Below are positions 25,260 to 34,888 of a stretch of 44,039 nucleotides of DNA, one piece after another. The first letter of the stretch is position 1; the number at the start of each line of letters is the position of its first letter. The stretch covers positions 1 to 44,039 of the forward strand of contig CALZIZ010000001.1 in NCBI GenBank assembly GCA_945787465.1, in the 5' to 3' direction. The stretch comes from an uncultured Desulfuromonadales bacterium (GTDB lineage: Bacteria > Desulfobacterota > Desulfuromonadia > Desulfuromonadales > Trichloromonadaceae). The translations under genes and the position numbers were made by a program. The notes below the pieces were generated by a model. That model did no database searches. It was not told the origin of the DNA and saw only the letters and a list, made by a program, of their open reading frames with translations.

Positions 25260-26057
25260 TTATCCACCGGTATGAAGCCCTTTAAGTTTTTCCAGCGACA
25301 TTTCAATCGTTTCTGGGTTATTTCCTTTTCTGTAATTGATGATCAGGGCCTGGGGATTGGGGATGACGGGGAAAAAGGCACTGTTTGTAATGCTTTTTTG
25401 CCCTTGCAGTCGGATAATGTTGAATCGTCGGCGGTTAAACTCGTTTCTGATCTCTGCGTGCTCCTTTTGTTCGTAATGGTCGCGGGTTATTCCGAAAATA
25501 GAAGAAATCGGACCGAATATTCCGCCGATGCCCGCCGCGGAGGCCGCTTGCCCAACCGCAATCGACATCCCGAGTTCCTCGTATTGCTGTGCCAGATCAC
25601 TTGTTTTCTGCCCTGCCTGTACAGGGTCTGATTCGCTTTCAAAATAGGCTCCTCTGGGGTCGATCAAGCTTACTTTTTCAATGGTAAGCGGATCCCCGGT
25701 AAGGTTTTTCAAGGTCAGAACGTATTCATCCCAAGGAGCATTTTCTACCCAGGAGCCAGGGCCGTTTGCAATGATCAGGTAATTAAGGGCGGCAGAGAGA
25801 TTGCCGTCGGTTGCTGATATGGCAAAATCCGGCCGTGGTGCCGACGGTTCTTCAATGAAGGCTGGCCCCGTGGCGCAAGCTGTCAGCAGACAGGCCATCA
25901 TGCAGGTTATTAAGATCCCCCCGGCTTTTGGCGGGCCTTTTGGACGTCGTCCAGTATGGATTTTCGGGCCCAGGGAAAAAGCTCGAAGGAAAAAAAAGGC
26001 GGCCTGCGCGAGGGTGATCAACCAAGAGTTTTTTTGCGGCGATTGAATGCGGTTCAT
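25260..26057 (-). CDS. Hypothetical lipoprotein-like protein
   Basis: A 265-residue product from ATG 26057 (AAGGAAG eight bases upstream). A lipobox LLTAC (Cys near residue 60) follows a hydrophobic stretch ILITCMMACL, but about 45 residues precede it, including another hydrophobic segment (WLITLAQAAFFFLRAFSL). Either the N-terminus is unusual or the true start is internal; I see no other good start codon with a binding site. The mature part has a beta-rich domain (about 75-140, EYVLTLKNLTGDPLTIEKVSLIDPRGAYFE) and a Gly-rich hydrophobic patch (VGQAASAAGIGGIFGPISSIFG). No family recognised. Confidence 0.65.
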   Translation of the reverse strand: MNRIQSPQKNSWLITLAQAAFFFLRAFSLGPKIHTGRRPKGPPKAGGILITCMMACLLTACATGPAFIEEPSAPRPDFAISATDGNLSAALNYLIIANGPGSWVENAPWDEYVLTLKNLTGDPLTIEKVSLIDPRGAYFESESDPVQAGQKTSDLAQQYEELGMSIAVGQAASAAGIGGIFGPISSIFGITRDHYEQKEHAEIRNEFNRRRFNIIRLQGQKSITNSAFFPVIPNPQALIINYRKGNNPETIEMSLEKLKGLHTGG

Positions 26058-26288
26058 AACGGCTTCCTTTTGAGGATAAAGGAAAAGTAATCTGCAGCGG
26101 TTCGTCGGTGGTTTTTTGAACGCTTATGCAGGCCAGTGACTTGCGCTATTGCCCGGTCAGAACTCACAGATTCAGGTATAGGTTCTGTGGTTGGAACTGC
26201 AAGCTTGCACCCCCATGGGCTAGGCTAGAGATGAAAGACGTTCCCAGCTTTTTATCAGCGTCGGTGTTTTTCTGTGGCTCTTATATCC

Positions 26289-28619
26289 TTACGGCAATGT
26301 CTGGCGAGAATTACTCTCTAACGGAAGGGTAAAGCAGACCATGGTGCCCTTGCCGGGTTCGCTTTTAACCCAGACCTCGCCTTCGTGGGCTTTGATAATG
26401 CTTTTTACGATGGTCATGCCCAGGCCGAGCCCTTGTCGCGCTGTATCTGAGGTGTCAGCGCGGTAGAACTTGTCGAACACCCTTTCCACCTGCTCAGGGG
26501 TCATCCCGATCCCTTCATCCTGAATAGAGACTTGAACTTCATTTGGGTCAGCTTCACAAGTGATTTTGATCAGACTCTGCTCCGGCGAAAATTTTATTGC
26601 ATTGGTGAGCAGGTTTTCCATGGCCTGGGTAATTTTCCCTTCGTCCATCCAAAGCATGATCGGCTGTTGAGGCACCTCCAGTTCAAAATGGTGGCTGAGA
26701 AATTCCCTTTGAAATTGCCTTACCTTTTGCTCGATTTCGGCTCCGAGGTCAAAATAGCCTTTTTCAACATAGATCATCCGACCGGACTCTACGCGGCTGA
26801 GATTCAGCAAGTCATCAACGATTCGTTCCAACACCCGGGATTTCTTCAGGATGACTGACAGAAACTCCTTCTGCTGTCCGGTTTCAAGCTCTGTGGTGCC
26901 GGTCAGCAGCTCGGCATACCCCAACACCGAGGTCAGGGGGGTGCGCAACTCGTGGGCGGCGGTGGAGATGAACTCGTTCTTCAACCGGTCGCTCTCCCGC
27001 TCAGGGGTCACGTCATGAAGAATGGTGATGGCCCCCGTTTTTCCTCCCTTCAGGTCATGGGCCACAGAGGTCATCGCCTGGATGATCCGGGCCTCCTTCC
27101 TGCTCTGGTCCACCAGTTCAAGGTCAACCGGAACCCCCGTCTCCCCGCTGGCCAGTATGGCTGTAACATGGTCTATCAGGGCTTGCTCCTTGACGAGCTT
27201 TCCGAGGGGCTTGCCGAGAGCCTCCTTCATGCGAAGTCCCAAAAGGTCCTCGGCGGCATGGTTCAGCAAAATGATTCGGTTGTCGCCATCGGTGATGATC
27301 AGGCCATCGGCGACAGATCGAAGCAGCGCGTCGTATTGGTCTCTGGCCTCTCTCGCCTCCACCAGGGCCTGGTGAAGCTGTTCCTCCATGCGTTTGCGCT
27401 CAGTAATATCGAGCAGTGCGGCGTACCCCTGCAGGGCCCCTGAAGCATCCCGCTCGGCAAAGGCATTGAGGAGCACATCAATAATCTGGCCGCTTTTTTT
27501 TACGAACCTGTAGGGGGCATGTTTGACCACGCCTGTCTCGAACAACTGTGGTATCCAGTGTTTTTTTGCCTCTCGTCGAGACTCCTCGGTTAGAAAGTCG
27601 ATCGCTTTTCTCCCAATGACCTCGGCCCGTTCATAGCCGAGTACCTCGAGCCAGTAATCACTGACACTCGCCAGTCGTCCGTTGCAGTCTATCGAATGCA
27701 GCATGACGGGGGTCTTCTGGTAAAAGGATCGGTAGCGCTCTTCACTTTGGCGCAATGCATCATCAATCCGTTTGCGATCGGTGATGTCACGGTCAATACC
27801 GCGATAGCCCTGAAACTCATCATCGGGAGAAAGAATCGGGGTTGCGCTCGACTCCAGGACCACCTCATGCCCGTCCTTGTGCTGAATGATATTTTCAAGG
27901 CCAGCGAAGGGTTGGTATTTCTCGGCGGTGGGGTCAAAATAGCGATGGACCCGCTGCGCCTCCTCGGCGCTCATGAGGTCGAAGGCGTTTTTGCCAAGGA
28001 TTTCCTCGGTCTCGTATCCCAGCAGATCCTTGATCCTGGGGCTGACGTAGGTGAAGTTGGCTTCCCGGTCAAACTCCCAGAACCAGTCGGGGGAATTCTC
28101 CACCATATCGCGGAAGCGCTCTTCGCTTACCCGCAATTCACCGACTTTTTCCTCCACCTTTTTGGCCAGGATGGTACTGTATTTTTTAAGAAAAAGCGCT
28201 TCTTCTTTAATCACTTCTTCCCGGGCCTTGCGTTTATTTAGCGCGACTTCTTCCAGGGCGTGTTGGACCTCTTGCCAGAATTCATCCGGGTCTTTCGGCT
28301 TGACGATGAAGGCGTCGGCGCCCAGGGAAAGGGCCAACTCCTGGTCCTCTTGCCCGGTGTAGACCGCCGAGTAGAAGATGAATGGGGTGCCAAGCAGAGC
28401 TGGAGCGTTTCGGACATTTCTCAGAAATTGAAACCCGTCGACGTTGGGCATCAGGGCGTCGGAAATGATCAGGTCTGGCTTTTGCTCCAACGCAAGGTCG
28501 TAGCCTTCGGCACCGTCGACAGCCTCATGCACCACAGCACCCTGGGCATTCAGGTAATAGCGCAGCACCCTGCGGTCTTCGGCATTGTCGTCGGCAATCA
28601 AGGCCTTCATTTGACTCAT
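26289..28619 (-). CDS. Hybrid sensor kinase: receiver-PAS-PAS-PAS-HisKA-HATPase
   Basis: A 776-residue cytosolic kinase with an N-terminal receiver domain (about 1-125: IADDNAEDRRVL, phospho-acceptor Asp in LIISDALMPNVDG, Lys in VKPKDP), a coiled-coil linker, three PAS domains (about 165-285, 290-405 and 430-540), a HisKA H-box AAHELRTPLTSVLGY and an HATPase domain (NLLTNAIKFSP, DEGIGM, GLGLGMTIVKS). It has no transmembrane segment and no output domain, so it likely passes phosphate to a separate regulator. Its ATGA start overlaps the stop of the single-domain receiver gene by four bases: last gene of the three-gene phosphorelay operon. Confidence 0.94.
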   Translation of the reverse strand: MSQMKALIADDNAEDRRVLRYYLNAQGAVVHEAVDGAEGYDLALEQKPDLIISDALMPNVDGFQFLRNVRNAPALLGTPFIFYSAVYTGQEDQELALSLGADAFIVKPKDPDEFWQEVQHALEEVALNKRKAREEVIKEEALFLKKYSTILAKKVEEKVGELRVSEERFRDMVENSPDWFWEFDREANFTYVSPRIKDLLGYETEEILGKNAFDLMSAEEAQRVHRYFDPTAEKYQPFAGLENIIQHKDGHEVVLESSATPILSPDDEFQGYRGIDRDITDRKRIDDALRQSEERYRSFYQKTPVMLHSIDCNGRLASVSDYWLEVLGYERAEVIGRKAIDFLTEESRREAKKHWIPQLFETGVVKHAPYRFVKKSGQIIDVLLNAFAERDASGALQGYAALLDITERKRMEEQLHQALVEAREARDQYDALLRSVADGLIITDGDNRIILLNHAAEDLLGLRMKEALGKPLGKLVKEQALIDHVTAILASGETGVPVDLELVDQSRKEARIIQAMTSVAHDLKGGKTGAITILHDVTPERESDRLKNEFISTAAHELRTPLTSVLGYAELLTGTTELETGQQKEFLSVILKKSRVLERIVDDLLNLSRVESGRMIYVEKGYFDLGAEIEQKVRQFQREFLSHHFELEVPQQPIMLWMDEGKITQAMENLLTNAIKFSPEQSLIKITCEADPNEVQVSIQDEGIGMTPEQVERVFDKFYRADTSDTARQGLGLGMTIVKSIIKAHEGEVWVKSEPGKGTMVCFTLPLESNSRQTLP

Positions 28620-28987
28620 GGTTTAATCCCCAACGCTTGGTGAATCCGGTCCATGATGGTGATGGGGTCGATCGGCTTTTCAAAATAGGCATTGCAACCG
28701 GCGGCGAGGATTCGCTCCCGGTCCCCTGCCATGGCAAAAGAAGTGATGGCGACGATGGGGATGGATCCGTCAATTTCAGAGCCTCTGATGCGGCGCGTCA
28801 CCTCAAGTCCATCGATGCCGGGAAGGTCGATGTCGACGATGATTATAAAAGGACGCATCTCATCGGCAAGCACCAGGCCCTGCTCGCCGGTTTCAGCGGC
28901 AACCACTTCATAGCCGGCCCTTTTGAGGGGATAGGTGATCAGCCGCAGGTTGTCCCTGTTGTCTTCGATAACCAGCACCCGCTTCAT
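28616..28987 (-). CDS. Single-domain response regulator (receiver only)
   Basis: A 123-residue receiver domain: acidic pair in VIEDNRDNLRL, phospho-acceptor Asp in IIIVDIDLPGIDG (about 52), switch Thr in AITSFAM, Lys in FEKPID. There is no DNA-binding or enzymatic output, as in CheY or DivK type shuttles. It overlaps both kinase genes by four bases, so the three proteins are made together and it probably carries phosphate between the MASE1-CHASE kinase and other partners. Confidence 0.94.
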   Translation of the reverse strand: MKRVLVIEDNRDNLRLITYPLKRAGYEVVAAETGEQGLVLADEMRPFIIIVDIDLPGIDGLEVTRRIRGSEIDGSIPIVAITSFAMAGDRERILAAGCNAYFEKPIDPITIMDRIHQALGIKP

Positions 28988-31900
28988 AACCCCTCCATGT
29001 TATCCGGGATGGTAAGGAAAAAGCGGCTTCCTTCGCCTTCGCGGCTGTCAAATCCCGCCTCTCCCTTCAGAACTTCGCTCGCCAGTTTTCTGGTTAAATA
29101 GAGCCCGAGGCCGGTACCTGGCTTCCCGCTTTTAAGGGGCGAGTCGAGCCGGACGAACGGTTGAAAGATCTTCGACCGATCCTCTTTGGAAATGCCGATG
29201 CCGGTATCGCTGACTGAAATTTCTACCCATCGGGGGGCAGTATCTTTCGCTTCAAGAAGTTTAGCACAAACGATGATGGTTCCCCGCTGGGTGTATTTGA
29301 TCGCATTGCTGAGCAGATTGAGAACGCATTGCAGCAGCCTGAGCCGGTCTGAACGAAAAGGATGGTGCAGGTTCTCCACTTGAAGTTCGAGCCTTTGGGT
29401 TTCAGCCTGTCCGGCAAGGGTTGTGACCGCCTCTTCAATCACTTCATGCAGGTCAAACGGGTCGACATGGATGTCAAGTTGACCGGCTTCAATTTTCGAA
29501 ACGTCAATGACGTCATTGATCAGAGCCAGCAGGTGCTTACCCGTTCGCACCACCGTGCTCAGGTTCTCTTTCTGTTCGTCATTAAGCGGACCAGCCCACT
29601 CGTTAAAAAGAATGCTGGAGAACCCGATGATGGAATTAAGGGGGGTTCTCAGTTCATGACTCATCGAGGCGATGAACATCGATTTGAGGCGGTCAAGTTC
29701 CTGGAGCTTTTCATTTGCCAGGCGCAGTTCTTCTTCGGCCAATTTTCGCACACTGATATCGGTCAACGAACCAGCCATCCTGACGGGGAGGTTATTTTCA
29801 CCCCATATCGCCTGGCCACGCACCAGGAACCAGCGGTATTCTTCGGATTTAATTTGCACCCGGAATTCTATGTCAAAGGGCCTGCGGTCTTTAAGGTGAT
29901 CTTTGACCGCATTCAGGACCCGTTGTCGGTCGTCGGCATGCAAGCGCGATTCCAGGGCATCCATGGAACTTTCAAATTCAATTTCCGGATAGCCCAACAA
30001 CTCTTTCAACCTGGGCGAACAATAGATTTCATTGCTCAGGATGTTCCAGTCCCAGACCCCGTCGCTGGAACCGAGAACCGCGAGATTAAAACGTTCCTCG
30101 CTCGAACGAAGGGCTTCTTCTCTCTGTTTGCGCTCGGTGATGTCGCGCAAAATCCCTGTGAACAGGCGCTTTTTGCCCAGGCGCAATTCGCTGACCGAAA
30201 GATCAAGGGGAAAGGTCGTGCCGTCATGACGTCGCCCGGTGACCTCGCGGCCGATGCCGATTATTTTCGCCTGACCGGTGCGCAGGTAGTTCTGTACATA
30301 TCCGTCATGGTGGCTGCGGAACGGTTCGGGTTGCAGCATGTTGACGTTGCGGCCGATGACCTCGCTGGCCCGGTAGCCGAAGATGTGTTCAGCCGCCGGG
30401 TTGAACGACTGAACGATGGCCTGCTCGTTGATGGTGATGATGCCGTCGACAGCGTTGTCGACGATGGCCCGGTGACGTGCCTCACTTTCTTGAAGGGCTT
30501 CATCGGTTTTTCGACGCTCGGTGATTTCTCTAGCCCATTCGGCATTGGCATTGGATAGCTCGGAAGTGCGTTCTTGAACGACCCGCCTGATCATTGCGGT
30601 CCGGCCGGCAATGACCAGAAGAAAAGTCCCCAGCAGGCTGGAAAAAAGAAGCCCGCCGGTTAGAACCGCCCGTGCTTCCCACAATCCAAGGTCCGTAAGG
30701 TATTCAGCAGTCGGGTTGAACTCCATCATCCATCTGCGGCCGGCGAACTCGATGGGTACTTGGGAATGGAGTTCAGTCCCAAATCCCCTTCGTCCGGCTT
30801 TTGTTGAACTATCTGATGTTTCACCGGATGGGGGCAGGATGGAAAAAAGTAAACCTTCCCCCGGTGGGGCTGTTTCGTCCTGCAGGCGGAATACGATCCC
30901 CTTCAGATCAAGCGGTTTCAGCGCCGCGTTGACCATATCGCTAACTCTGAAAACTCCCAGGACATAGCCTGTAAGGTGGGCCCGGCGGGCTTCTTGGGTG
31001 TCGAGAGTTACGCCCTGTTTGAAAACGGGCAGAAAGATGATCACGCCAGACTGGTGGCGGATTTCCTGAACGAGCCTGATTGGGGCAATTGAAATGGGGG
31101 CCCCGGAATCGCGGGCCCGGTTAAGAGCTTCAAGGCGAAGCTGATTGGAGGCAAGGTCGAACCCCAGGGCGGTCTCGTTACCTTCATAAGGCTCAAGGTA
31201 ATAGACGGGATAATACTCCGGGCGAGAGGAGGCTAAATCCATACGCCCTTCGGCATTGAGCTCTTTAATCCGGAATTCCGGATAGCCCTCACGATGGGCC
31301 CGGGCCTGGAAGTGGGCTCGTTGGGCCTCTGAGACCCTGGGAGCCCATTCCAGGGCTTGGATGCCGGGATCGCGTAAAAAGAAACGCCTGGTGAAATCAG
31401 AAAACTCTCTTCTTTCCACCTTTTCGCTGGCCACAAAAAAGGCCTCGATGCCATAGAGGACATCCAGATAGGAATTGAGCCTTCCCTTTATGGCCTGGGC
31501 CAAGAGGTCCGTTCGTCGCTCGAAAAGCAATTGGACGCGGTTCCATTCACCGGCGCGCAATTGGAAAAAGAGGAGAACCGTGATCGCGGCTGTGATGCAG
31601 ATCGGCAGGATAACCAACAAACGAGTCCGGAACTCTACATGCGGAAGTTCAATACGAAAGGCTGATACCAGCGGCAGAACAACCAGCACCCCAATGGTAT
31701 CGCCCAGCCACCAGGTCCACAAGTTGCTCGGGACGCTGAATGCCTGGATGGTTCCTGCCGACAACAGGCAGATCAGACCGATGGTGGCGCTGACCAGACA
31801 ACTGAAGGGCCCGCCGAGGGCCATCGCCTTGAACACATCCTGGATCCGGGCGAGGGATATCGGAAAACCGACATACTTGCGGATCAGAAAGGCCCCGAGG

Positions 31901-32214
31901 AGGGCTTGCAGGGTGGCGCCTGCAGCGATGCCGGCGGTCAGTAGGATGGCGCTGGCCATTGCCGGCTCATGGGCGGCGGCGAAGGGAGTTCCGATGTTTG
32001 CCAGAAAGGAGCCGAGGAATATCCCTGGCCAAGCCCCCTTGCCAAGCAGCAGAAGGCCGGCCAGGGCAATGCCGGAAGCGGGCCAGACGGCGGTTGCATA
32101 ACCGGGGGGGATGGCCAGTAGCAGCGCGAGTTTGCCGGTGAGGTAATAGGCAGCGGTGAGTCCTGAGATTTGGACCAAGCGGCCTGAAAGAGAAGAGCTT
32201 GGCTGCAACACCAT
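28984..32214 (-). CDS. Membrane sensor histidine kinase: MASE1-CHASE-PAS-PAS-HisKA-HATPase
   Basis: A 1076-residue kinase. The N-terminus is a MASE1 integral membrane sensor of about eight helices (about 10-220; GKLALLLAIPPGYATAVWPASGIALAGLLLLG). A CHASE-type periplasmic domain follows (about 235-470: YLDVLYGIEAFFVASEKVERREFSDFTRRFF, PRVSEAQRAHFQARA), then another helix at about 505-530. Two PAS domains (about 575-700, 705-830), H-box SMSHELRTPLNSIIGF (His near 853) and HATPase (NLLSNAIKYTQ, DTGIGISKED, GTGLGLYLTRKL) complete it. CHASE domains bind small external ligands. First gene of the phosphorelay operon; the start has no strong binding site (ATG 32214), so it could be a few codons off. 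Confidence 0.93.
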   Translation of the reverse strand: MVLQPSSSLSGRLVQISGLTAAYYLTGKLALLLAIPPGYATAVWPASGIALAGLLLLGKGAWPGIFLGSFLANIGTPFAAAHEPAMASAILLTAGIAAGATLQALLGAFLIRKYVGFPISLARIQDVFKAMALGGPFSCLVSATIGLICLLSAGTIQAFSVPSNLWTWWLGDTIGVLVVLPLVSAFRIELPHVEFRTRLLVILPICITAAITVLLFFQLRAGEWNRVQLLFERRTDLLAQAIKGRLNSYLDVLYGIEAFFVASEKVERREFSDFTRRFFLRDPGIQALEWAPRVSEAQRAHFQARAHREGYPEFRIKELNAEGRMDLASSRPEYYPVYYLEPYEGNETALGFDLASNQLRLEALNRARDSGAPISIAPIRLVQEIRHQSGVIIFLPVFKQGVTLDTQEARRAHLTGYVLGVFRVSDMVNAALKPLDLKGIVFRLQDETAPPGEGLLFSILPPSGETSDSSTKAGRRGFGTELHSQVPIEFAGRRWMMEFNPTAEYLTDLGLWEARAVLTGGLLFSSLLGTFLLVIAGRTAMIRRVVQERTSELSNANAEWAREITERRKTDEALQESEARHRAIVDNAVDGIITINEQAIVQSFNPAAEHIFGYRASEVIGRNVNMLQPEPFRSHHDGYVQNYLRTGQAKIIGIGREVTGRRHDGTTFPLDLSVSELRLGKKRLFTGILRDITERKQREEALRSSEERFNLAVLGSSDGVWDWNILSNEIYCSPRLKELLGYPEIEFESSMDALESRLHADDRQRVLNAVKDHLKDRRPFDIEFRVQIKSEEYRWFLVRGQAIWGENNLPVRMAGSLTDISVRKLAEEELRLANEKLQELDRLKSMFIASMSHELRTPLNSIIGFSSILFNEWAGPLNDEQKENLSTVVRTGKHLLALINDVIDVSKIEAGQLDIHVDPFDLHEVIEEAVTTLAGQAETQRLELQVENLHHPFRSDRLRLLQCVLNLLSNAIKYTQRGTIIVCAKLLEAKDTAPRWVEISVSDTGIGISKEDRSKIFQPFVRLDSPLKSGKPGTGLGLYLTRKLASEVLKGEAGFDSREGEGSRFFLTIPDNMEGL

Positions 32215-32721
32215 GAGATACCGTGCCTTGGATACCCTCTGCAGGGACCCGCGATTGGAATCAGCCTGCCCGGATGAGCCTTTTCGAAGGGCCCTTTACG
32301 GGCGTTCAATTTTTAAACCGCTCCTCAAACAGCCAGAACGGGTCGGGAAAGCTACCCTTTACCGAGAGGGGCAGGGGGCCTGATCCATCCCTCTTATTAG
32401 AAAACTATAAAAAATTACCACCGATATGCAAGTTGCCCCTGGGGTCGTACCAGGTTAACTCCCTAAATATATTGTCCCCCTCACCTTGAAGAAGCAAGGT
32501 GGCAACTGACTTGTAACGACTGATCGTCCGGTTTTTTGACATTTCGCCTGTCCTGGAAATGGGGAGGAAGCCTTCAGGATGACCGAGCTTTTGTCGATGT
32601 TTCGGCTTGGTCTGTTTCCTGCACTCTGACCATGGAAAGACCCTGGATGGTGTTTTTAAAATCGCCTCAAAAAGACTGAATTGGGCCGTTAAATAGTATT
32701 TTTCTGAAGGAGGATTCAAGG
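32215..32721. other. Gap with one possible very small minus-strand frame
   Basis: The 507 bases lie between divergent transcription units. A 45-codon minus-strand frame at 32405-32542 (MSKNRTISRYKSVATLLLQGEGDNIF...) has a protein-like composition but only a weak ribosome binding site, so I do not call it. I saw no clear promoter or terminator. Confidence 0.4.
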
Positions 32722-33150
32722 ATGTTTCGAAATTTCGTGGGAGTGCTTTGTCTCGTCATGTTGACCGCCTGCTCCGTCGTCCAGGCGACGTCAGGGCCCG
32801 AGAGCAAGGATCTATCGGTGCTGGAACAAGGGACAGCCCGCTATCTGGTTCTGGCAGAGTTGGGACAGCCGATTGTCACAGAAACGGACCAGGATGGTAG
32901 AAAATACGACATTTTCACCTTCAGGCAAGGCCAGCACGGCGCGGTAAAGGCGGGCAAGGCCGTTCTTTATGGAACTGCCGCGGTTTTCACCCTGGGCTTG
33001 TCCGAAGTGATTACCAGCCCTCTCGAAGGTGCTGCCGGCAAGGGGGCGGAGATGAAAGCCCGGGTCATTTACGATGCCGAGGACAGAGTCAGCCAGGTTG
33101 AGGTCCTTCAGGATGAGCGGTGGATGCCAGTGCAGAAAGTCAGCAGTTGA
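32722..33150 (+). CDS. Small lipoprotein
   Basis: A 142-residue lipoprotein with an excellent ribosome binding site (GAAGGAGG, ATG 32722). The signal ends in the lipobox LTAC (Cys17), followed by Ser, so outer-membrane sorting is expected. The mature part has the beta pattern of small envelope lipoproteins of the SmpA/BamE-like kind (VLAELGQPIVTETDQDGRKYDIFTF, then RVIYDAEDRVSQVEVLQDERW) interrupted by a Gly/Ala-rich hydrophobic insert (about 75-105). The exact family is uncertain. Single gene. Confidence 0.8.
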   Translation: MFRNFVGVLCLVMLTACSVVQATSGPESKDLSVLEQGTARYLVLAELGQPIVTETDQDGRKYDIFTFRQGQHGAVKAGKAVLYGTAAVFTLGLSEVITSPLEGAAGKGAEMKARVIYDAEDRVSQVEVLQDERWMPVQKVSS

Positions 33151-33415
33151 TCAGGGTTGACCGCCTATGCCGCGTCCTGGTTGGCTGATGAGGAAGCCCT
33201 TTTTGCATCGGCAAAGGCCGCTGAGGTCGCCGTTTTGCAGCCTGTCGCTGCGGCGCGGGTGGGGAGCTTTCTGCATTCAAAATCGGGAGCAGCCGTTATA
33301 ATAATAGGGGGATACGATCATTGTCGGGTAAAATTGATCCGTTCCCCTTTTCTTCTTCATGGTGGAGCCGCTGTAACGAATCTCCCACGCATCTGCTGTC
33401 AGGAGGCTTTCGGCC

Positions 33416-34495
33416 ATGGCAAAAATAATCGAATCGGTTCTGGTGCTGGGGTTGGGCAAGGTTGGGTTGCTGGTGGCGACCCTTTTACAAGAGCAGGGAT
33501 ACCGGGTGACCGGTATGGACCGGCAACCGCCCGATGAATGCAGTTTTGCCACGCGCATGGGAGTTGTCGCGGATAGCGCGGTGTTGCGAAACGCTCTCGA
33601 GGGCCACGATGCGGTGGTCTCCTGCCTGCCGTATCATCTGAACCTGACCGTGGCCCGTGTCGCGCACAAACTGGGGCGGCATTATGTCGACCTGACCGAA
33701 GATATTGCCACCACCCGGGCCATCCAGGATCTGGCCCGAACCGCCAAGGCCGTGATGGCCCCGCAATGCGGGCTTGCGCCTGGGTTCATCGCCATCGTAG
33801 GTGCGAATCTCGCGGCCCGTTTCAATGAGATACGAAGTATCGAACTGCGGGTCGGGGCCTTGCCCCAGCACCCTCGCGGTCTGCTCGGCTACGCCTTCAA
33901 CTGGTCGCCCGAGGGGGTCGTTAATGAGTATCTGAACCCCTGCGATGTTATCGAGGACGGAAGGCGGGCGCAGGTGCCTCCGATGGAAGGGCTGGAGACC
34001 ATCATCATCGACGGCATCCAGCTTGAGGCCTTTACGACCTCCGGTGGCCTCGGCACGATGTGCGACACCTTCGAGGGACGGGTGGAAAGGTTGAATTACA
34101 AAACCATCCGCTACCGGGGGCATTGCGAACTGATGCGATTTTTCTTCAATGAACTCCTTATGAAAAACGACCGGGAACGCGCCGGGGAGATCCTGGTGAA
34201 TGCCAAGCCGCCGGTCAACGACGACGTTGTTTATGTACACGCGGCGGTGGAGGGTCGACAGGTGGGCAAGCTGTTTCGCGAGGAGTTCGTGCGCGGCTAC
34301 TACCCGCTGGTGATCGCGGGGAAGGCCTGGCCGGCCATAGCCTGGACCACCGCCGGGTCTGTCTGTGCAGTGGTGGAACTGGTTGCGCGGGGCGAGTTGC
34401 CCTCCAAAGGTTTTCTTAAGCAGGAGCAAATAGCGCTCCAATCGTTCTTCGCCACACCCACCGGCGCCTTGTACAAGAGAAGAACCGAGGAGTGA
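33416..34495 (+). CDS. Saccharopine dehydrogenase family oxidoreductase
   Basis: A 359-residue NAD(P)-dependent enzyme. The N-terminal Rossmann fold is clear (VLVLGLGKVGLLVATLLQEQGYRVTGMD, with GLGKVG as the dinucleotide motif), followed by VSCLPYHLNLTVARVAHKLGRHYVDLTED and QCGLAPGFIAIVGANLAARF typical of saccharopine dehydrogenase and related amino-acid dehydrogenases. The C-terminal alpha/beta domain contains FTTSGGLGTMCDTFEGRVERLNYKTIRYRGH, also family-typical. Substrate: saccharopine or a related imino-acid, maybe lysine metabolism; no lysine genes are adjacent. ATG 33416 has AGGAGG about ten bases upstream. Confidence 0.9.
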   Translation: MAKIIESVLVLGLGKVGLLVATLLQEQGYRVTGMDRQPPDECSFATRMGVVADSAVLRNALEGHDAVVSCLPYHLNLTVARVAHKLGRHYVDLTEDIATTRAIQDLARTAKAVMAPQCGLAPGFIAIVGANLAARFNEIRSIELRVGALPQHPRGLLGYAFNWSPEGVVNEYLNPCDVIEDGRRAQVPPMEGLETIIIDGIQLEAFTTSGGLGTMCDTFEGRVERLNYKTIRYRGHCELMRFFFNELLMKNDRERAGEILVNAKPPVNDDVVYVHAAVEGRQVGKLFREEFVRGYYPLVIAGKAWPAIAWTTAGSVCAVVELVARGELPSKGFLKQEQIALQSFFATPTGALYKRRTEE

Positions 34496-34540
34496 TGACC
34501 GTTGATTTTGTAACGCGCCCGGGCCCCTGAAGCAGGGGCG

Positions 34541-34888
34541 TTATCTGCGCGCCAGAAGTCGGATCATCTCCATTTCGCCCGGATACCCGAGGACCTGAAC
34601 CGCTTCAAGGGCTGTATCGCGAAACTCGGAGGCGCCGCCGTGGAGGCAGGCTGCGAAAAAGCCGCACAGGTCCGACAGGGCCGAGGCCCTGCTCAGTTCA
34701 GGCGTGATTTTTCTGTCCCTCGTCCAAAGTTCCGTCGCCCTGGCCTGATGAAGGGAACGCAGCTCATTGATTCGGGACAGAGCCTTGTCGAGGTCGAATT
34801 TCTGCTCAGGATCCCGGAATGTCTCAACGAAGTCATCGGTGATCCCTTCCTGAACGATCTCAGCCAGTCGGATGAAGTGGTTTCGCAT
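34541..34888 (-). CDS. Small helical hypothetical protein
   Basis: A 115-residue soluble, all-helical protein. ATG 34888 follows GGAGAG by six bases. The repeat-like segments (IQE/VQEGITDDFVETFRDPEQKFDLDKALSRINELRSLHQARATELW and ALSDLCGFFAACLHGGASEFRDTALEAVQVLG) suggest a small bundle. No family recognised. It converges on the saccharopine-dehydrogenase gene. Confidence 0.65.
   Translation of the reverse strand: MRNHFIRLAEIVQEGITDDFVETFRDPEQKFDLDKALSRINELRSLHQARATELWTRDRKITPELSRASALSDLCGFFAACLHGGASEFRDTALEAVQVLGYPGEMEMIRLLARR

Noticed and set aside
32405-32542. 45-codon minus-strand frame
   Set aside because: Plausible amino-acid composition but weak start context and no conservation evidence.
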